From Patescibacteria group bacterium UBA4664 (GTDB taxonomy: Bacteria; Patescibacteriota; Saccharimonadia; CAILAD01; BJGX01), in NCBI GenBank assembly GCA_943354575.1, contig CALRCL010000006.1, forward strand, positions 1 to 33,215: a stretch of 33,215 bases of DNA. Reading direction: 5' to 3'. The notes under the pieces are model-generated. The model did no database searches and had not been told where the DNA came from. It was given only the letters and a program-made list of their open reading frames with translations. Positions 1-8,929 of the stretch are shown here, piece by piece. Made by a program: the position numbers and the translations under genes. Position 1 is the stretch's first letter, and every line of letters begins with the position of its first letter.

Positions 1-148
1 ATTTTTTAGCTAAGTGCGGCTTGAGAGTCTCGTTCGCCACAATATTTGTGAGTGTGCCACCGTTAATTTCTATGGCATCGATAATATCAAAAATCATATT
101 ACCAGCCCCAAAAACTACCCAGCTAGTTTTGCTATTTTTGTTGCTCAT
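1..148 (-). CDS. N-terminal fragment of a Rossmann-type protein, possibly NeuD/PglD-like sugar acyltransferase (truncated by window edge)
   Basis: Own reading of the minus strand from the ATG at 148: MSNKNSKTSWVVFGAGNMIFDIIDAIEINGGTLTNIVANETLKPHLAKK. It is open to the window edge and has a VVFGAGN nucleotide-binding-like start. It overlaps the 3' end of the 132..2030 ORF by 17 bp. Absent from the ORF track because it is partial. Confidence 0.55.
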   Translation of the reverse strand, partial: MSNKNSKTSWVVFGAGNMIFDIIDAIEINGGTLTNIVANETLKPHLAKK

Positions 149-2030
149 AGAAGTAGCTTATCAGTTGCGATACAATGTAGTCCACCAATTGTTCATGAAT
201 ATTTGGGTTGATAGGCAAACACAGACTCCTGTCGAAAAAATCCCAGGCCTTTGGGGCTTGCTGCTTGGTTCCTAACGGTTGATATTTGACAGTTGTATAA
301 ATATTTCTAGATAACAAAAAATTGGCTAATTCATTACGCAACTTCTCATTTTTTAGAACTATCCAAAAAAGGTAGGTCGAATTTTCGACTGCCGTCGGTG
401 TGGGTGGAATAACAACATGCCCGTCTGCTACCAATTGTCTGAGCTTTTTGTGATACCAATCCAATACCTTTTTGCGCTGCTCTAGATTTTGCTTGATACC
501 CTCTAGCTGCGAAAGCCCAATTGTTGCCGTGATATTATTCATCGATAGCTTCAAGCTCGGGTCGATAGCGCCAATCTCCCACCATTTCTTGCTAGAGCCA
601 CTTTTGGCGAAACTACTGTTGTTTTTTTCTAAAATGCCATAATACGACAGGGACCTGCAGTACTCTATAATTTTTTTATCATTGCCTAGTATCATCCCAC
701 CCTCACCTGTAACGAGGATTTTATTCATATCAAACGAGTATAGTGCGTAATCATATTGCTTGGCGGTATATTTGCGATACTGCTTAGTAAAGGGTGAGTT
801 TGCGGCGTCTAGCACCAGGATAATGTCGTTTCTTTTAATCTTATTTAAATGCTTCTTGAGCTCCTTTATAGCAAATGGGTAGCCGCCATATTCTAGGCCA
901 ATAATAACCTTGGTATTTTTTGTGATGTTACTTTTGATGCTCTCTAGGCTGGCATTGGGGATTGTGGCATCAACATCTACTACTCTATATTTTATCTTCA
1001 AAATTTCGAGTACGTTTTTTATCCCAAAAAAGTGGGTGCCAGGAATCAACACTTCATCATTAGATCTAAGCCTTAACGCTTTCAATAATATCCAGAACGC
1101 ATTAGTGCATGAATTTGTGGCCACCCCGCCTTTAAAGCCGATGCATGCCGAAAAGGCCGATTCAAATCTGACAACTTCGGCGCCATGGCCAACCATATGA
1201 GAGTCAAACACCGGTTGGAGCTTGACTGCCAATTGGTTGTCGAACGAATTACCAAAAACCGAAATCATTTCTTTGCCGAGCATACCTTCTATCCTTTTGT
1301 CAGTCATCCTTTTATAGCTTCGTTCGTCGCCTTCAATAGCTGCAAATATATCAAGCAAGGTGGCTTTTTGGGTTTTTGATATTTTAAGCCAATACTTGAA
1401 ATCATTTCCTGGGTCACCGTTGCTGTAGTTAGATGGGTAGTGATATTTTTTAGCGACCTTTTTTGAAATACAATAATTCGCAACCGAAATCTGTCCTTCG
1501 GTATCTCTTTGACCATGCGGTAAAATTGTTCCGTGATATTCTGTTTTAACCAACATTATATTAGTTTTAATAAATTTCTGCGCCACAAATAACTTTGCTA
1601 GGTACATGCTGTCGGTGATATGCACATCGGCGTCTAGAAACTGATACCATTTGGCGTTAAAATACTGTAAACAAAAATCACGCCTTTTGCCTGAGTTTGT
1701 CATTAATTCTGCAAAGCTTACGGTAAGCTCCTGTATGGTTTCGACATAAATAAATCTATCATCAGTTTTATTTAATTTAGCAACATAGGCTTCGATTAGA
1801 GGGGAGTTGCCGTTACTAACAAGGACATGAATAAAGTTTTTGTAGGTCTGCCCTTTTAGATCTGTGATTAATTTTTTTAGAGAAATTAAAGCAGGGTCAA
1901 AAATTGGAGTAATAATGCAAAAAGTGGGCTCAGACTTGTTCTTGTTTTCAAAGCTATCAAGCAAATTGGCGTACTTATGCAAACCCACGACTCTATTTTT
2001 TAAGGAGTCCTTAATGGCAGTTAAGCTCAC
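132..2030 (-). CDS. Fusion protein: N-terminal GT2-like glycosyltransferase + C-terminal DegT/DnrJ/EryC1-type PLP aminotransferase
   Basis: N-terminal FCIITPIFDPALISLKKLITDLKGQTYKNF and DAD motif (YQFLDADVHITD). C-terminal ATNSCTNAFWILLKALRLRSNDEVLIPGTHFFG, VLDAANSPF and SFDMNKILVTGEGGM (PLP-lysine region). GTG start overlaps the upstream stop (GTGA). Confidence 0.85.
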   Translation of the reverse strand: MSLTAIKDSLKNRVVGLHKYANLLDSFENKNKSEPTFCIITPIFDPALISLKKLITDLKGQTYKNFIHVLVSNGNSPLIEAYVAKLNKTDDRFIYVETIQELTVSFAELMTNSGKRRDFCLQYFNAKWYQFLDADVHITDSMYLAKLFVAQKFIKTNIMLVKTEYHGTILPHGQRDTEGQISVANYCISKKVAKKYHYPSNYSNGDPGNDFKYWLKISKTQKATLLDIFAAIEGDERSYKRMTDKRIEGMLGKEMISVFGNSFDNQLAVKLQPVFDSHMVGHGAEVVRFESAFSACIGFKGGVATNSCTNAFWILLKALRLRSNDEVLIPGTHFFGIKNVLEILKIKYRVVDVDATIPNASLESIKSNITKNTKVIIGLEYGGYPFAIKELKKHLNKIKRNDIILVLDAANSPFTKQYRKYTAKQYDYALYSFDMNKILVTGEGGMILGNDKKIIEYCRSLSYYGILEKNNSSFAKSGSSKKWWEIGAIDPSLKLSMNNITATIGLSQLEGIKQNLEQRKKVLDWYHKKLRQLVADGHVVIPPTPTAVENSTYLFWIVLKNEKLRNELANFLLSRNIYTTVKYQPLGTKQQAPKAWDFFDRSLCLPINPNIHEQLVDYIVSQLISYFYEQQK

Positions 2031-2860
2031 TTGAGGCCTAACATTTCCCTAGCTTCAGGCGGAGTGGCAATCTCTAGTTGCATCAGTTTAGCCATTTTGA
2101 CAATTCGTTTTACAAGCATTTCATTAGAGGCCATGATAGACTTCTCTCTATCAAAATACTGGTTATCTTCTAGGCCTACCCTGACGCCTCCACCCATACT
2201 CATACTCATAACGTTAGCGTCAAGCTGGTACTGGCCGACTCCGGCGATACTCCAGACCGCGTTTGCCGGAAGCAATGAGTAAAATGATGAAAAAACTGCA
2301 GGGTGCAAGGGCGAGGTACCAAGTGACCCTAATAAAATATTAAAATAAGGATGCGAATCTTTAATAATACCCTTCTCTATCAAATAATTAGCCTTGTGTA
2401 GCATCCCTGGTTCAAAAACTTCGAGTTCAGGCTTAATGCCTTTTTCCTGCATTTTAATGGCTAGTTGCTCAATGATATCTGGCGGATTCACAGATGCGGT
2501 GCTAATAAAATTCATTGAGCCTACAGTAAGTGAGGCCATATCTGGCTTGAGGTCGCCTTTAAGATCCAGGCACTCTGACCGTCTTTCGAAGTCAGACCAA
2601 GCTCTGCCGCTGGTGGTGGCATTTAGGATTACCTTATCGTTCTGGCTTCTGATGCCGTCTATTATTTTGCCGAATTCTTCTTTTTTCCAGGTTGGATTAC
2701 CGTTTTCGTCGCGCGGATGAATATGTATAATCGTAGCTCCAAGTTTGACACAGGCCAAGCTCGATTTGATTATTTCACTGGCCGTAACGGGCAATCTTGG
2801 GTTGGCTTGTTTAGAAGATACCATTCCGGTTGGGCAGAGATTGATGATTAATTTTTTCAT
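2027..2860 (-). CDS. BKACE family (beta-keto acid cleavage enzyme, DUF849; 3-keto-5-aminohexanoate cleavage enzyme-like)
   Basis: IIHIHPRDENGNPTW (metal-binding HxH) and GGGVRVGLEDNQYF (family GLED motif). Full length at 277 aa. Confidence 0.88.
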   Translation of the reverse strand: MKKLIINLCPTGMVSSKQANPRLPVTASEIIKSSLACVKLGATIIHIHPRDENGNPTWKKEEFGKIIDGIRSQNDKVILNATTSGRAWSDFERRSECLDLKGDLKPDMASLTVGSMNFISTASVNPPDIIEQLAIKMQEKGIKPELEVFEPGMLHKANYLIEKGIIKDSHPYFNILLGSLGTSPLHPAVFSSFYSLLPANAVWSIAGVGQYQLDANVMSMSMGGGVRVGLEDNQYFDREKSIMASNEMLVKRIVKMAKLMQLEIATPPEAREMLGLK

Positions 2861-2903
2861 AATTACATAATGTCAGATTTATCAAGATGGCGAAAGTATA
2901 AAG

Positions 2904-3476
2904 TTACTTTTTAACTTCAATATAAATTGTTACAGGGTCGTCATGTGTATCATAACGAAAGCCATATCCTGATTTCATAAACCCATACTGTTTGGCCTCA
3001 CGAAAACCTATTTCTTTTAGAATGTCCTTCATATGCCTCGGAGTGTAGGCGTATCTGTGCCCCCAAGAGAACAACCTATCTGCAAGGATTTCATCCCAAT
3101 GGCCAAAACGCAAGTTAAGGTGGGGTAGGATGTGTTTTTTATGCTTTCTTGAGTGGGTTAGGTAAGAGCTTACTAGCTTATTGAGGCCTGGCCAGCCAAT
3201 TCTCATTACGCTTCCTGGCTTTAGTACTCTATAGCACTCCTCTAAAAGTTTATAGCCGTCTTCTTTATCAAAATGCTCAATAACATGTTCGGAGAAAATA
3301 CTACTAACTGTATTGTCTTTAAGGGGTATCCCTTTTAAAAGGTCTGCCTTAACTGCCCCACCGCTAGTATCTATATCGTAGTTGATCCACCCACCAATAA
3401 TATGACTACTGGAACCTAAGTGAATATTAATAATTTTTGTTGTGGGGCGATTAATTGCTTTTTTACTATTAGGCAT
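2904..3476 (-). CDS. Class I SAM-dependent methyltransferase (Methyltransf_11-like)
   Basis: INIHLGSSSHIIGGWINYDID, FSEHVIEHFDKEDGYKLLEECYRVLKPGSVMRI pattern. Confidence 0.75.
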   Translation of the reverse strand: MPNSKKAINRPTTKIINIHLGSSSHIIGGWINYDIDTSGGAVKADLLKGIPLKDNTVSSIFSEHVIEHFDKEDGYKLLEECYRVLKPGSVMRIGWPGLNKLVSSYLTHSRKHKKHILPHLNLRFGHWDEILADRLFSWGHRYAYTPRHMKDILKEIGFREAKQYGFMKSGYGFRYDTHDDPVTIYIEVKK

Positions 3477-4597
3477 TATTTCTGCCTTAGAGCCAGTTCA
3501 TAAACCTCCAGTGTTTCTTGGGCTGTTTTGTGCCAGCTGTATTTTTTGATCTGGCGGTTACCTTTTATAACTAGCCCTTTGGCGAGCTTTTCGTCTGTCA
3601 GCACTGCCAGCATGGTCTCGGCCATTTCAGTAACATTGCGTGGGTCAAAATAGGCGGCGGCGTCACCTAATACCTCGGGCATACATGTAGCATTACTGCT
3701 AGCCACCGGCAGGTGGTGTGCCATAGCCTCGAGTGGTGGCAAGCCAAAGCCCTCGGAGAGCGACGGAAAAACATAAAGCTTGGCGTTTTTGTATAAGCCC
3801 GCTAGCTCTTGGTCGGTCACAAAATCAGTAAAAACAACTCTATCTTGCAAACCGGCATCAGCTACCGACTGCTCTAAGCCCTTATGAAAGGTATCTTTTT
3901 TGCCAGCAATAACTAGCTGATAATCAAGCATGTATTTGGTAATTAATTTTCCAAAGGCCATTATCATTCGCTCTAGGTTCTTGTGCGGATAGGCATTGCC
4001 AACATACAGTACAAAGGGCTTATTGATACCTTTTTTGTCTAAATTTACTCTGGGAGTAGCAAAATCTTTATCGACGGCTTCGTGGGTAACGCTTATTTTA
4101 TTACGACGCACCTTAAATGTTTTTGCAACATCCTCTTTGACATATTCTGTAGGCACCAAAACAACACTGGCTTTTTTAATGCCTTGGCGCAGTACAATAT
4201 TGCGCATCACCTGCTCCTTGAACATATAGTAGACTTTGCGGGCCATGGAGTTTCGTAGGTTTCTGAAGTGTAGTAGGGTCAAATCGTGGATTGTAATTAC
4301 AAACTTGCCCCGGTATGCAACCGGAAAATTAAAATTAGTAAAATGCACTAAGTCGGGCTTTCGAGCATTAAGTATCGATAGTATTTCGGTCTGCTCTTTA
4401 ACTCCAAAAAAATTAGCAGTTGTGCGGACATACTCTAGGTTGTCGACCTTAAGGTCGAGGTTTTTGGTATCAATATCGCGAACCAGTAATTCGTACTGGT
4501 TTTTTTTGTCGATCTCTAGTATTGCCCTAAGTGTATTTTCGATATATCGGCCAATGCCGGTTTTTTTGATTCCTCTGCCGTCTATTAGTATCTTCAT
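3476..4597 (-). CDS. GT4 family glycosyltransferase
   Basis: LVHFTNFNFPV, PFVLYVGNAYPHKNLERMI, SLSEGFGLPPLEAMAHHLPVASSNATCMPEVLGDAA. Confidence 0.92.
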   Translation of the reverse strand: MKILIDGRGIKKTGIGRYIENTLRAILEIDKKNQYELLVRDIDTKNLDLKVDNLEYVRTTANFFGVKEQTEILSILNARKPDLVHFTNFNFPVAYRGKFVITIHDLTLLHFRNLRNSMARKVYYMFKEQVMRNIVLRQGIKKASVVLVPTEYVKEDVAKTFKVRRNKISVTHEAVDKDFATPRVNLDKKGINKPFVLYVGNAYPHKNLERMIMAFGKLITKYMLDYQLVIAGKKDTFHKGLEQSVADAGLQDRVVFTDFVTDQELAGLYKNAKLYVFPSLSEGFGLPPLEAMAHHLPVASSNATCMPEVLGDAAAYFDPRNVTEMAETMLAVLTDEKLAKGLVIKGNRQIKKYSWHKTAQETLEVYELALRQK

Positions 4598-4605
4598 AGG
4601 TATGT

Positions 4606-4611
4606 ATTATA
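4606..4611 (-). promoter_or_regulatory. Candidate internal -10 box before the GT4 gene
   Basis: TATAAT on the minus strand overlapping the upstream stop region. Predicted TSS about 4599; ATG at 4597. No clear -35. Confidence 0.38.
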
Positions 4612-6097
4612 ACTCAAAAATAACAAAAGTATTGTCTTCATAGATGTTTTTATATCTGGTACCTAGCTCGCTTATTTGGCTAGTAGTTGAAAATGACTTG
4701 TCTATTATTAAATACTTAGCGCCAGCTACAATATATGTTTTTATTTCGTTCTCACCTAGTAGTGCGTTTGGCAACGACCAGCCCTTTCTATTAGAAAAAT
4801 AGAGTACCACGGGGTTGCTATTGGCATTGGTTATGACAAGCCTGTTTTTTGGAACTACAGCGTCGACTATTGACTCTAGCTTTGAATAGCTACGATCAAC
4901 ACGATTTTTGTATACCCGCTCTGCGTTAATGAATGCGACTATCGTTCCGCCCGCTACAATAACCACGATTAATATTTTGGCAATTATTTTGCTATCCTTT
5001 TTGAGGTTTGAATATATCCATTCCAGCGCTATGCCAACCATCAGCGCTACGGGAGGAACCAGAGGTAGGCTATAGTAATTATGGTAAAAACTTTTTATCG
5101 CAAATACCGCGATAAATATCACAAACGAAAGTAGCCACACTATGGGCAAGTATTTTTTCCTTACTATGCTGACTAAAAGCCCTATAAAAGCCAAGAGGTA
5201 TATAGGCCCAAAGACAAATCTTATCGGAAGTATGTAGTCACAAATCCTATACCAGAATCCTTTAGTAGCTACCAGTGCTAAAGATTTAGCAAATGATATA
5301 TCGCCGTAAAAATAATTGCCCATACCATAATCTTTGCTCAGATGATCAGACCATAGGTACCATCCTAGCACCGGGGCAACTAAGAATAATAATATCGAAA
5401 GCATCTTTTTGATGTCTAATATCTTTAGCAGGCCTTCTTTTTTTAAAATATAAATAGCAGGAAGCAAAATAAACACAGCCGGTACTTTAATGAGTATAGC
5501 CAGCGAGAAGCAGGCCAGCGCTGTGTAAAAGAACTTGTCTTGGTGCTTTTCTGAAAATCTTTGGGTAAAGTATAGGCCTGCTATAGATAAAAAAAGCATC
5601 AATATGTCGGGCTGAATGTTCTTGGAAAACGAAAAGTATAGTGGCGTTAAGGCTATTACAAAAGTAGATATACAGGCTACCCAGATATTATACCGACGTT
5701 TAATCAGTGCATAAAAAAAAGCGAGACCCAGACAACCAAAAATTAGAGTAATAACACGGCCGTGCCAGTGCTGGTAGCCAAAAATTGAATTGGCAATATA
5801 CAAAATATAATTATAAGCCGGAAATTCCATACCAGTGATACCGCTAAATTGTCCTCTACCGTCGACTCTTGGTAAAAATATATTTGAGGACTCAAATTGA
5901 AAATTCCTCGCCACTGCCGCGGTATCGGTTTGTCTCCAGTTGTGCTCGTCTATGGGCGGTGTGGTTATCCATGGCATATGGATTAGCGCAAATAATACGA
6001 TAAGTATTGCGACCAGGTAATTTACTTTAAGGGCGGCAATGGTACGGCTGCCTAGATTGATAATTTTGATCAACATGTCACTAGCCAGTGCCTTCAT
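4607..6097 (-). CDS. GT-C fold (ArnT/PMT-like, GT39/GT83-type) membrane glycosyltransferase
   Basis: Multiple hydrophobic segments. N-terminal PPIDEHNWRQTDTAAVARNF acidic loop typical of PMT_2 proteins. Confidence 0.75.
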   Translation of the reverse strand: MKALASDMLIKIINLGSRTIAALKVNYLVAILIVLFALIHMPWITTPPIDEHNWRQTDTAAVARNFQFESSNIFLPRVDGRGQFSGITGMEFPAYNYILYIANSIFGYQHWHGRVITLIFGCLGLAFFYALIKRRYNIWVACISTFVIALTPLYFSFSKNIQPDILMLFLSIAGLYFTQRFSEKHQDKFFYTALACFSLAILIKVPAVFILLPAIYILKKEGLLKILDIKKMLSILLFLVAPVLGWYLWSDHLSKDYGMGNYFYGDISFAKSLALVATKGFWYRICDYILPIRFVFGPIYLLAFIGLLVSIVRKKYLPIVWLLSFVIFIAVFAIKSFYHNYYSLPLVPPVALMVGIALEWIYSNLKKDSKIIAKILIVVIVAGGTIVAFINAERVYKNRVDRSYSKLESIVDAVVPKNRLVITNANSNPVVLYFSNRKGWSLPNALLGENEIKTYIVAGAKYLIIDKSFSTTSQISELGTRYKNIYEDNTFVIFEL

Positions 6098-7563
6098 AAT
6101 TTTTTTGTTATTTTCGACTTGCCAGTCTTGCTGAATGCATAGAACAAAACTATATTGAATATTATTAGCAACAACAGCATTACAAACCCCTGCCGAACGA
6201 AATGATAGCTAGATTGGTTTGATATAGGACTGAAGATGGGTAGATTTTGAAGCAAAGGTATTTTTTGGGTAATTATATTGTCGGCTCCGGCATCAAAATA
6301 AACAAATCCCATTTCGCGAAATATATTAATTCGATAAACAATAGCGATACTCATTAGTGCGCTAGTCGTAACCGCGGCGGCTAACAGCCCAATCTCTAAT
6401 TTGTTATTTTTATTAAAGTATTTTGCTATTAAAAATACCACGGCGTAAATTGCTACTAGTGCATAACGGCCAGCTGGAGCAAATGAGCCACTCCAGTCTG
6501 TAAAACCAATTTGAGCTACCAGCAATAGCAATACCCCAGTGGCCACCGACAATGACAGTACGGCTTCAGTAGTTACTGACTTTTTTTGGATGGCCTGTTT
6601 AATTACTAAGATCAGATCCTTGAGTCCGTAATAAATATATGGGCCCGACACCAATAGCACCGGAAAGTATACTGCCAGGCCCTTCGCTCTATCAAATAGC
6701 ATTGCAATAATATTGGTGGCAACATTGGCGCCAAATAACTGGCCGTTTTCGCCATACAGCTTGGTCGGGCTATAAAAACCATAGCTAGCTTTTAGGAAGC
6801 TGGCATATAAAAAAACAGCGCCCAGCAGCAGAAAGTAGTATAATCCGAGTTTTTTGGATGTCTGTGATATGCCCCATTCTTTGATGAGCACAATATTGTG
6901 GCCTAAATAAATGGGTGCCAAAATTATAATTGCTTTGGTGTGTAATAACATACCAGCCGCCATTACCAGTACAAATACGAAGTTGCTGAGCCTATCTTGT
7001 TTGGCAAATAACAGCACTGCGGCTGCGACCAAAGTGACAATCAGTAGGTCTGGCATTATTGCGCCCATATTTTGCCAAAAAAATGTACAGGATAATAAAA
7101 TAACCATCCCCAGAAAGACTCTGCCGTCGGACTTAATGTACTTTTTGAGTATCTTATAGAACAATACTAGCGATAGCAATTGGAGTAGTATTATTAAAAA
7201 CCTAGCTCCAGCTAGCCCAAAAATCTTATATGGCAGTGCCATACCTAGCGGAAGGCCAATTGTATGAATAGAGTACCAATCGTCAGAGTGGGCGGTTTCT
7301 ATTGCTGGCGATATGTGGGGATATATGCCAGTAAGGCTGTAGCTACCTATTGCCCTGTTGAGCAAGTAGTCGTTTTTCAAATTAAAGTCGCCGTCCCTGA
7401 CGAGACTATCTGTCATCATTAGATAGTGCGGTTCATCACCAGAGGTGTATATTTCCTTGCTAAGATGGCCTTTCAAAAATAAGTTACTAAGCATAAAAAG
7501 CACTGCAAGGGTTATAAAAATGAGCCACCTGTGGCTTATTAGGATTTTACTTATTTTTACCAT
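6094..7563 (-). CDS. Polytopic membrane protein, GT-C-like glycosyltransferase
   Basis: Many TM segments. SGDEPHYLMMTDSLVRDGDFNLKNDY acidic first-loop motif. Overlaps the next gene by 4 bp. Confidence 0.65.
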   Translation of the reverse strand: MVKISKILISHRWLIFITLAVLFMLSNLFLKGHLSKEIYTSGDEPHYLMMTDSLVRDGDFNLKNDYLLNRAIGSYSLTGIYPHISPAIETAHSDDWYSIHTIGLPLGMALPYKIFGLAGARFLIILLQLLSLVLFYKILKKYIKSDGRVFLGMVILLSCTFFWQNMGAIMPDLLIVTLVAAAVLLFAKQDRLSNFVFVLVMAAGMLLHTKAIIILAPIYLGHNIVLIKEWGISQTSKKLGLYYFLLLGAVFLYASFLKASYGFYSPTKLYGENGQLFGANVATNIIAMLFDRAKGLAVYFPVLLVSGPYIYYGLKDLILVIKQAIQKKSVTTEAVLSLSVATGVLLLLVAQIGFTDWSGSFAPAGRYALVAIYAVVFLIAKYFNKNNKLEIGLLAAAVTTSALMSIAIVYRINIFREMGFVYFDAGADNIITQKIPLLQNLPIFSPISNQSSYHFVRQGFVMLLLLIIFNIVLFYAFSKTGKSKITKKL

Positions 7564-7576
7564 AAATTAGTGGTGC

Positions 7577-8929
7577 TTACTTTTTAAAAGGCTTAATTTT
7601 AATAACACCAATCAAAAGCCCAATCGGGAACCAGATGTATATCACGTACAGTGTCGAGTAACCCTGGTATTGAATTGCCTGAGATATCAGGTATAGCGAT
7701 ATTATGGCCGCAAAAAGACTGGTCTCGTTATTCGGTTTGCTAAGACCCAGCTGGAGGCCCTTAAAAATCATCGTTGCAATAAAAACTACTACCAGCAGCA
7801 GCCCGACTAGGCCGGTTTCAACCAGTAGCTCGAGCGGCAAGTTATTGACGATGGTCCACTTGCCTTCTTTGGGAATATTGTTTTGAACGACGGGGCCAAA
7901 CTGGCCTGGCCCAACCCCAAGCAACAACACCGCCTGCTCGGTAGAGACAATATCGATGGCTTTTTGTCGCGACATGGCTCGCCCGTCGTTGTCGTCTAGG
8001 CTGGTGTTTTTAAGTTGTGCGATGTAAGCATTCGCTCCTTTTTGGCCTTGAGTAAATGAGCTAGGGGGCTTATTGAAGAAGTTTATAATTACTAAGCTCA
8101 AGCCCCCAGCAATCAGTATCGTAACAATTATCAGCATTACGCGCCGAAGGCTAGTTAGTTTGAGCTTTGCAAATAGAGCACTGCCAACTAGCAGTGCTCC
8201 GACCATTCCATATAGTGCGCCTCTTGAGACGGTCATAAAAATAATAAAACTAAATAAAAATAATAATGACCCAGCAAGCTTTTGTGAGATAATTTTTTGC
8301 TTACTGTCTAGTACTAGGCAAAAGGCAGCACAAAAAGGCAGTAGCAGGTACGAAGCAAAGTATAACGGCTCTAGCGACATAGAGTGAATTCGCGGAAAGC
8401 CAAATACTTGCCACGAGTACATTTGCCTGATGCCAGTAACCGAATTAGGCAAGCCATAAAGATTGCCCAAATACTGGAATAATCCAAACAAGCAAACCCC
8501 CAAAGCAGACAAGAACAGGCTATATATTATTGGCTTGATGTATTTTTTATTAAACAGCAGCGACACAGATAGCGCCAAGACAATAGTGAAGGAGTTAAAT
8601 AAAAGCACACCAACCCCTCTATTGATATTGATCGACTCTGGCACCAATAGCGCCAGCCAGGCCATAAATGCAATCAGTAGCTTTTCTGGAAAACCAAGAT
8701 TGATACGGGCTTTTTTGGTAGCCAGCAAATAGGCAACTCTGGTAATGAGCACAAGCCCAATTATTACGCTAGGCCTAATAGTTGCGTCGAATAACTCGAA
8801 CGATGGAATACGCTCAAAAGGCAAAGCAAAAGTTAGCAGTATGAGTAGTGCTCTATCGATATCTGCGGTGATGTACTGGTAGCTTTTCTTGACTATATTT
8901 GTAATTGTCTTTGTACTGGCTTGGCTCAT
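7577..8929 (-). CDS. O-antigen ligase / polymerase family (Wzy_C/WaaL-like) membrane protein
   Basis: About 10-12 hydrophobic segments. FMTVSRGALYGMVGALLV and LLLGVGPGQFGPVVQ patterns. Confidence 0.8.
   Translation of the reverse strand: MSQASTKTITNIVKKSYQYITADIDRALLILLTFALPFERIPSFELFDATIRPSVIIGLVLITRVAYLLATKKARINLGFPEKLLIAFMAWLALLVPESININRGVGVLLFNSFTIVLALSVSLLFNKKYIKPIIYSLFLSALGVCLFGLFQYLGNLYGLPNSVTGIRQMYSWQVFGFPRIHSMSLEPLYFASYLLLPFCAAFCLVLDSKQKIISQKLAGSLLFLFSFIIFMTVSRGALYGMVGALLVGSALFAKLKLTSLRRVMLIIVTILIAGGLSLVIINFFNKPPSSFTQGQKGANAYIAQLKNTSLDDNDGRAMSRQKAIDIVSTEQAVLLLGVGPGQFGPVVQNNIPKEGKWTIVNNLPLELLVETGLVGLLLVVVFIATMIFKGLQLGLSKPNNETSLFAAIISLYLISQAIQYQGYSTLYVIYIWFPIGLLIGVIKIKPFKK

Noticed and set aside
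2027-2030. Possible alternative genetic code (UGA as Gly, as in some CPR lineages)
   Set aside because: TGA ends the BKACE gene at the family-typical length and overlaps the next GTG start, consistent with standard code 11.
4443-4458. 16-bp perfect palindrome TCGACCTTAAGGTCGA in the GT4 gene
   Set aside because: A palindrome of this size is expected about once by chance in a window this long, and it lies inside coding sequence with no partner copy.
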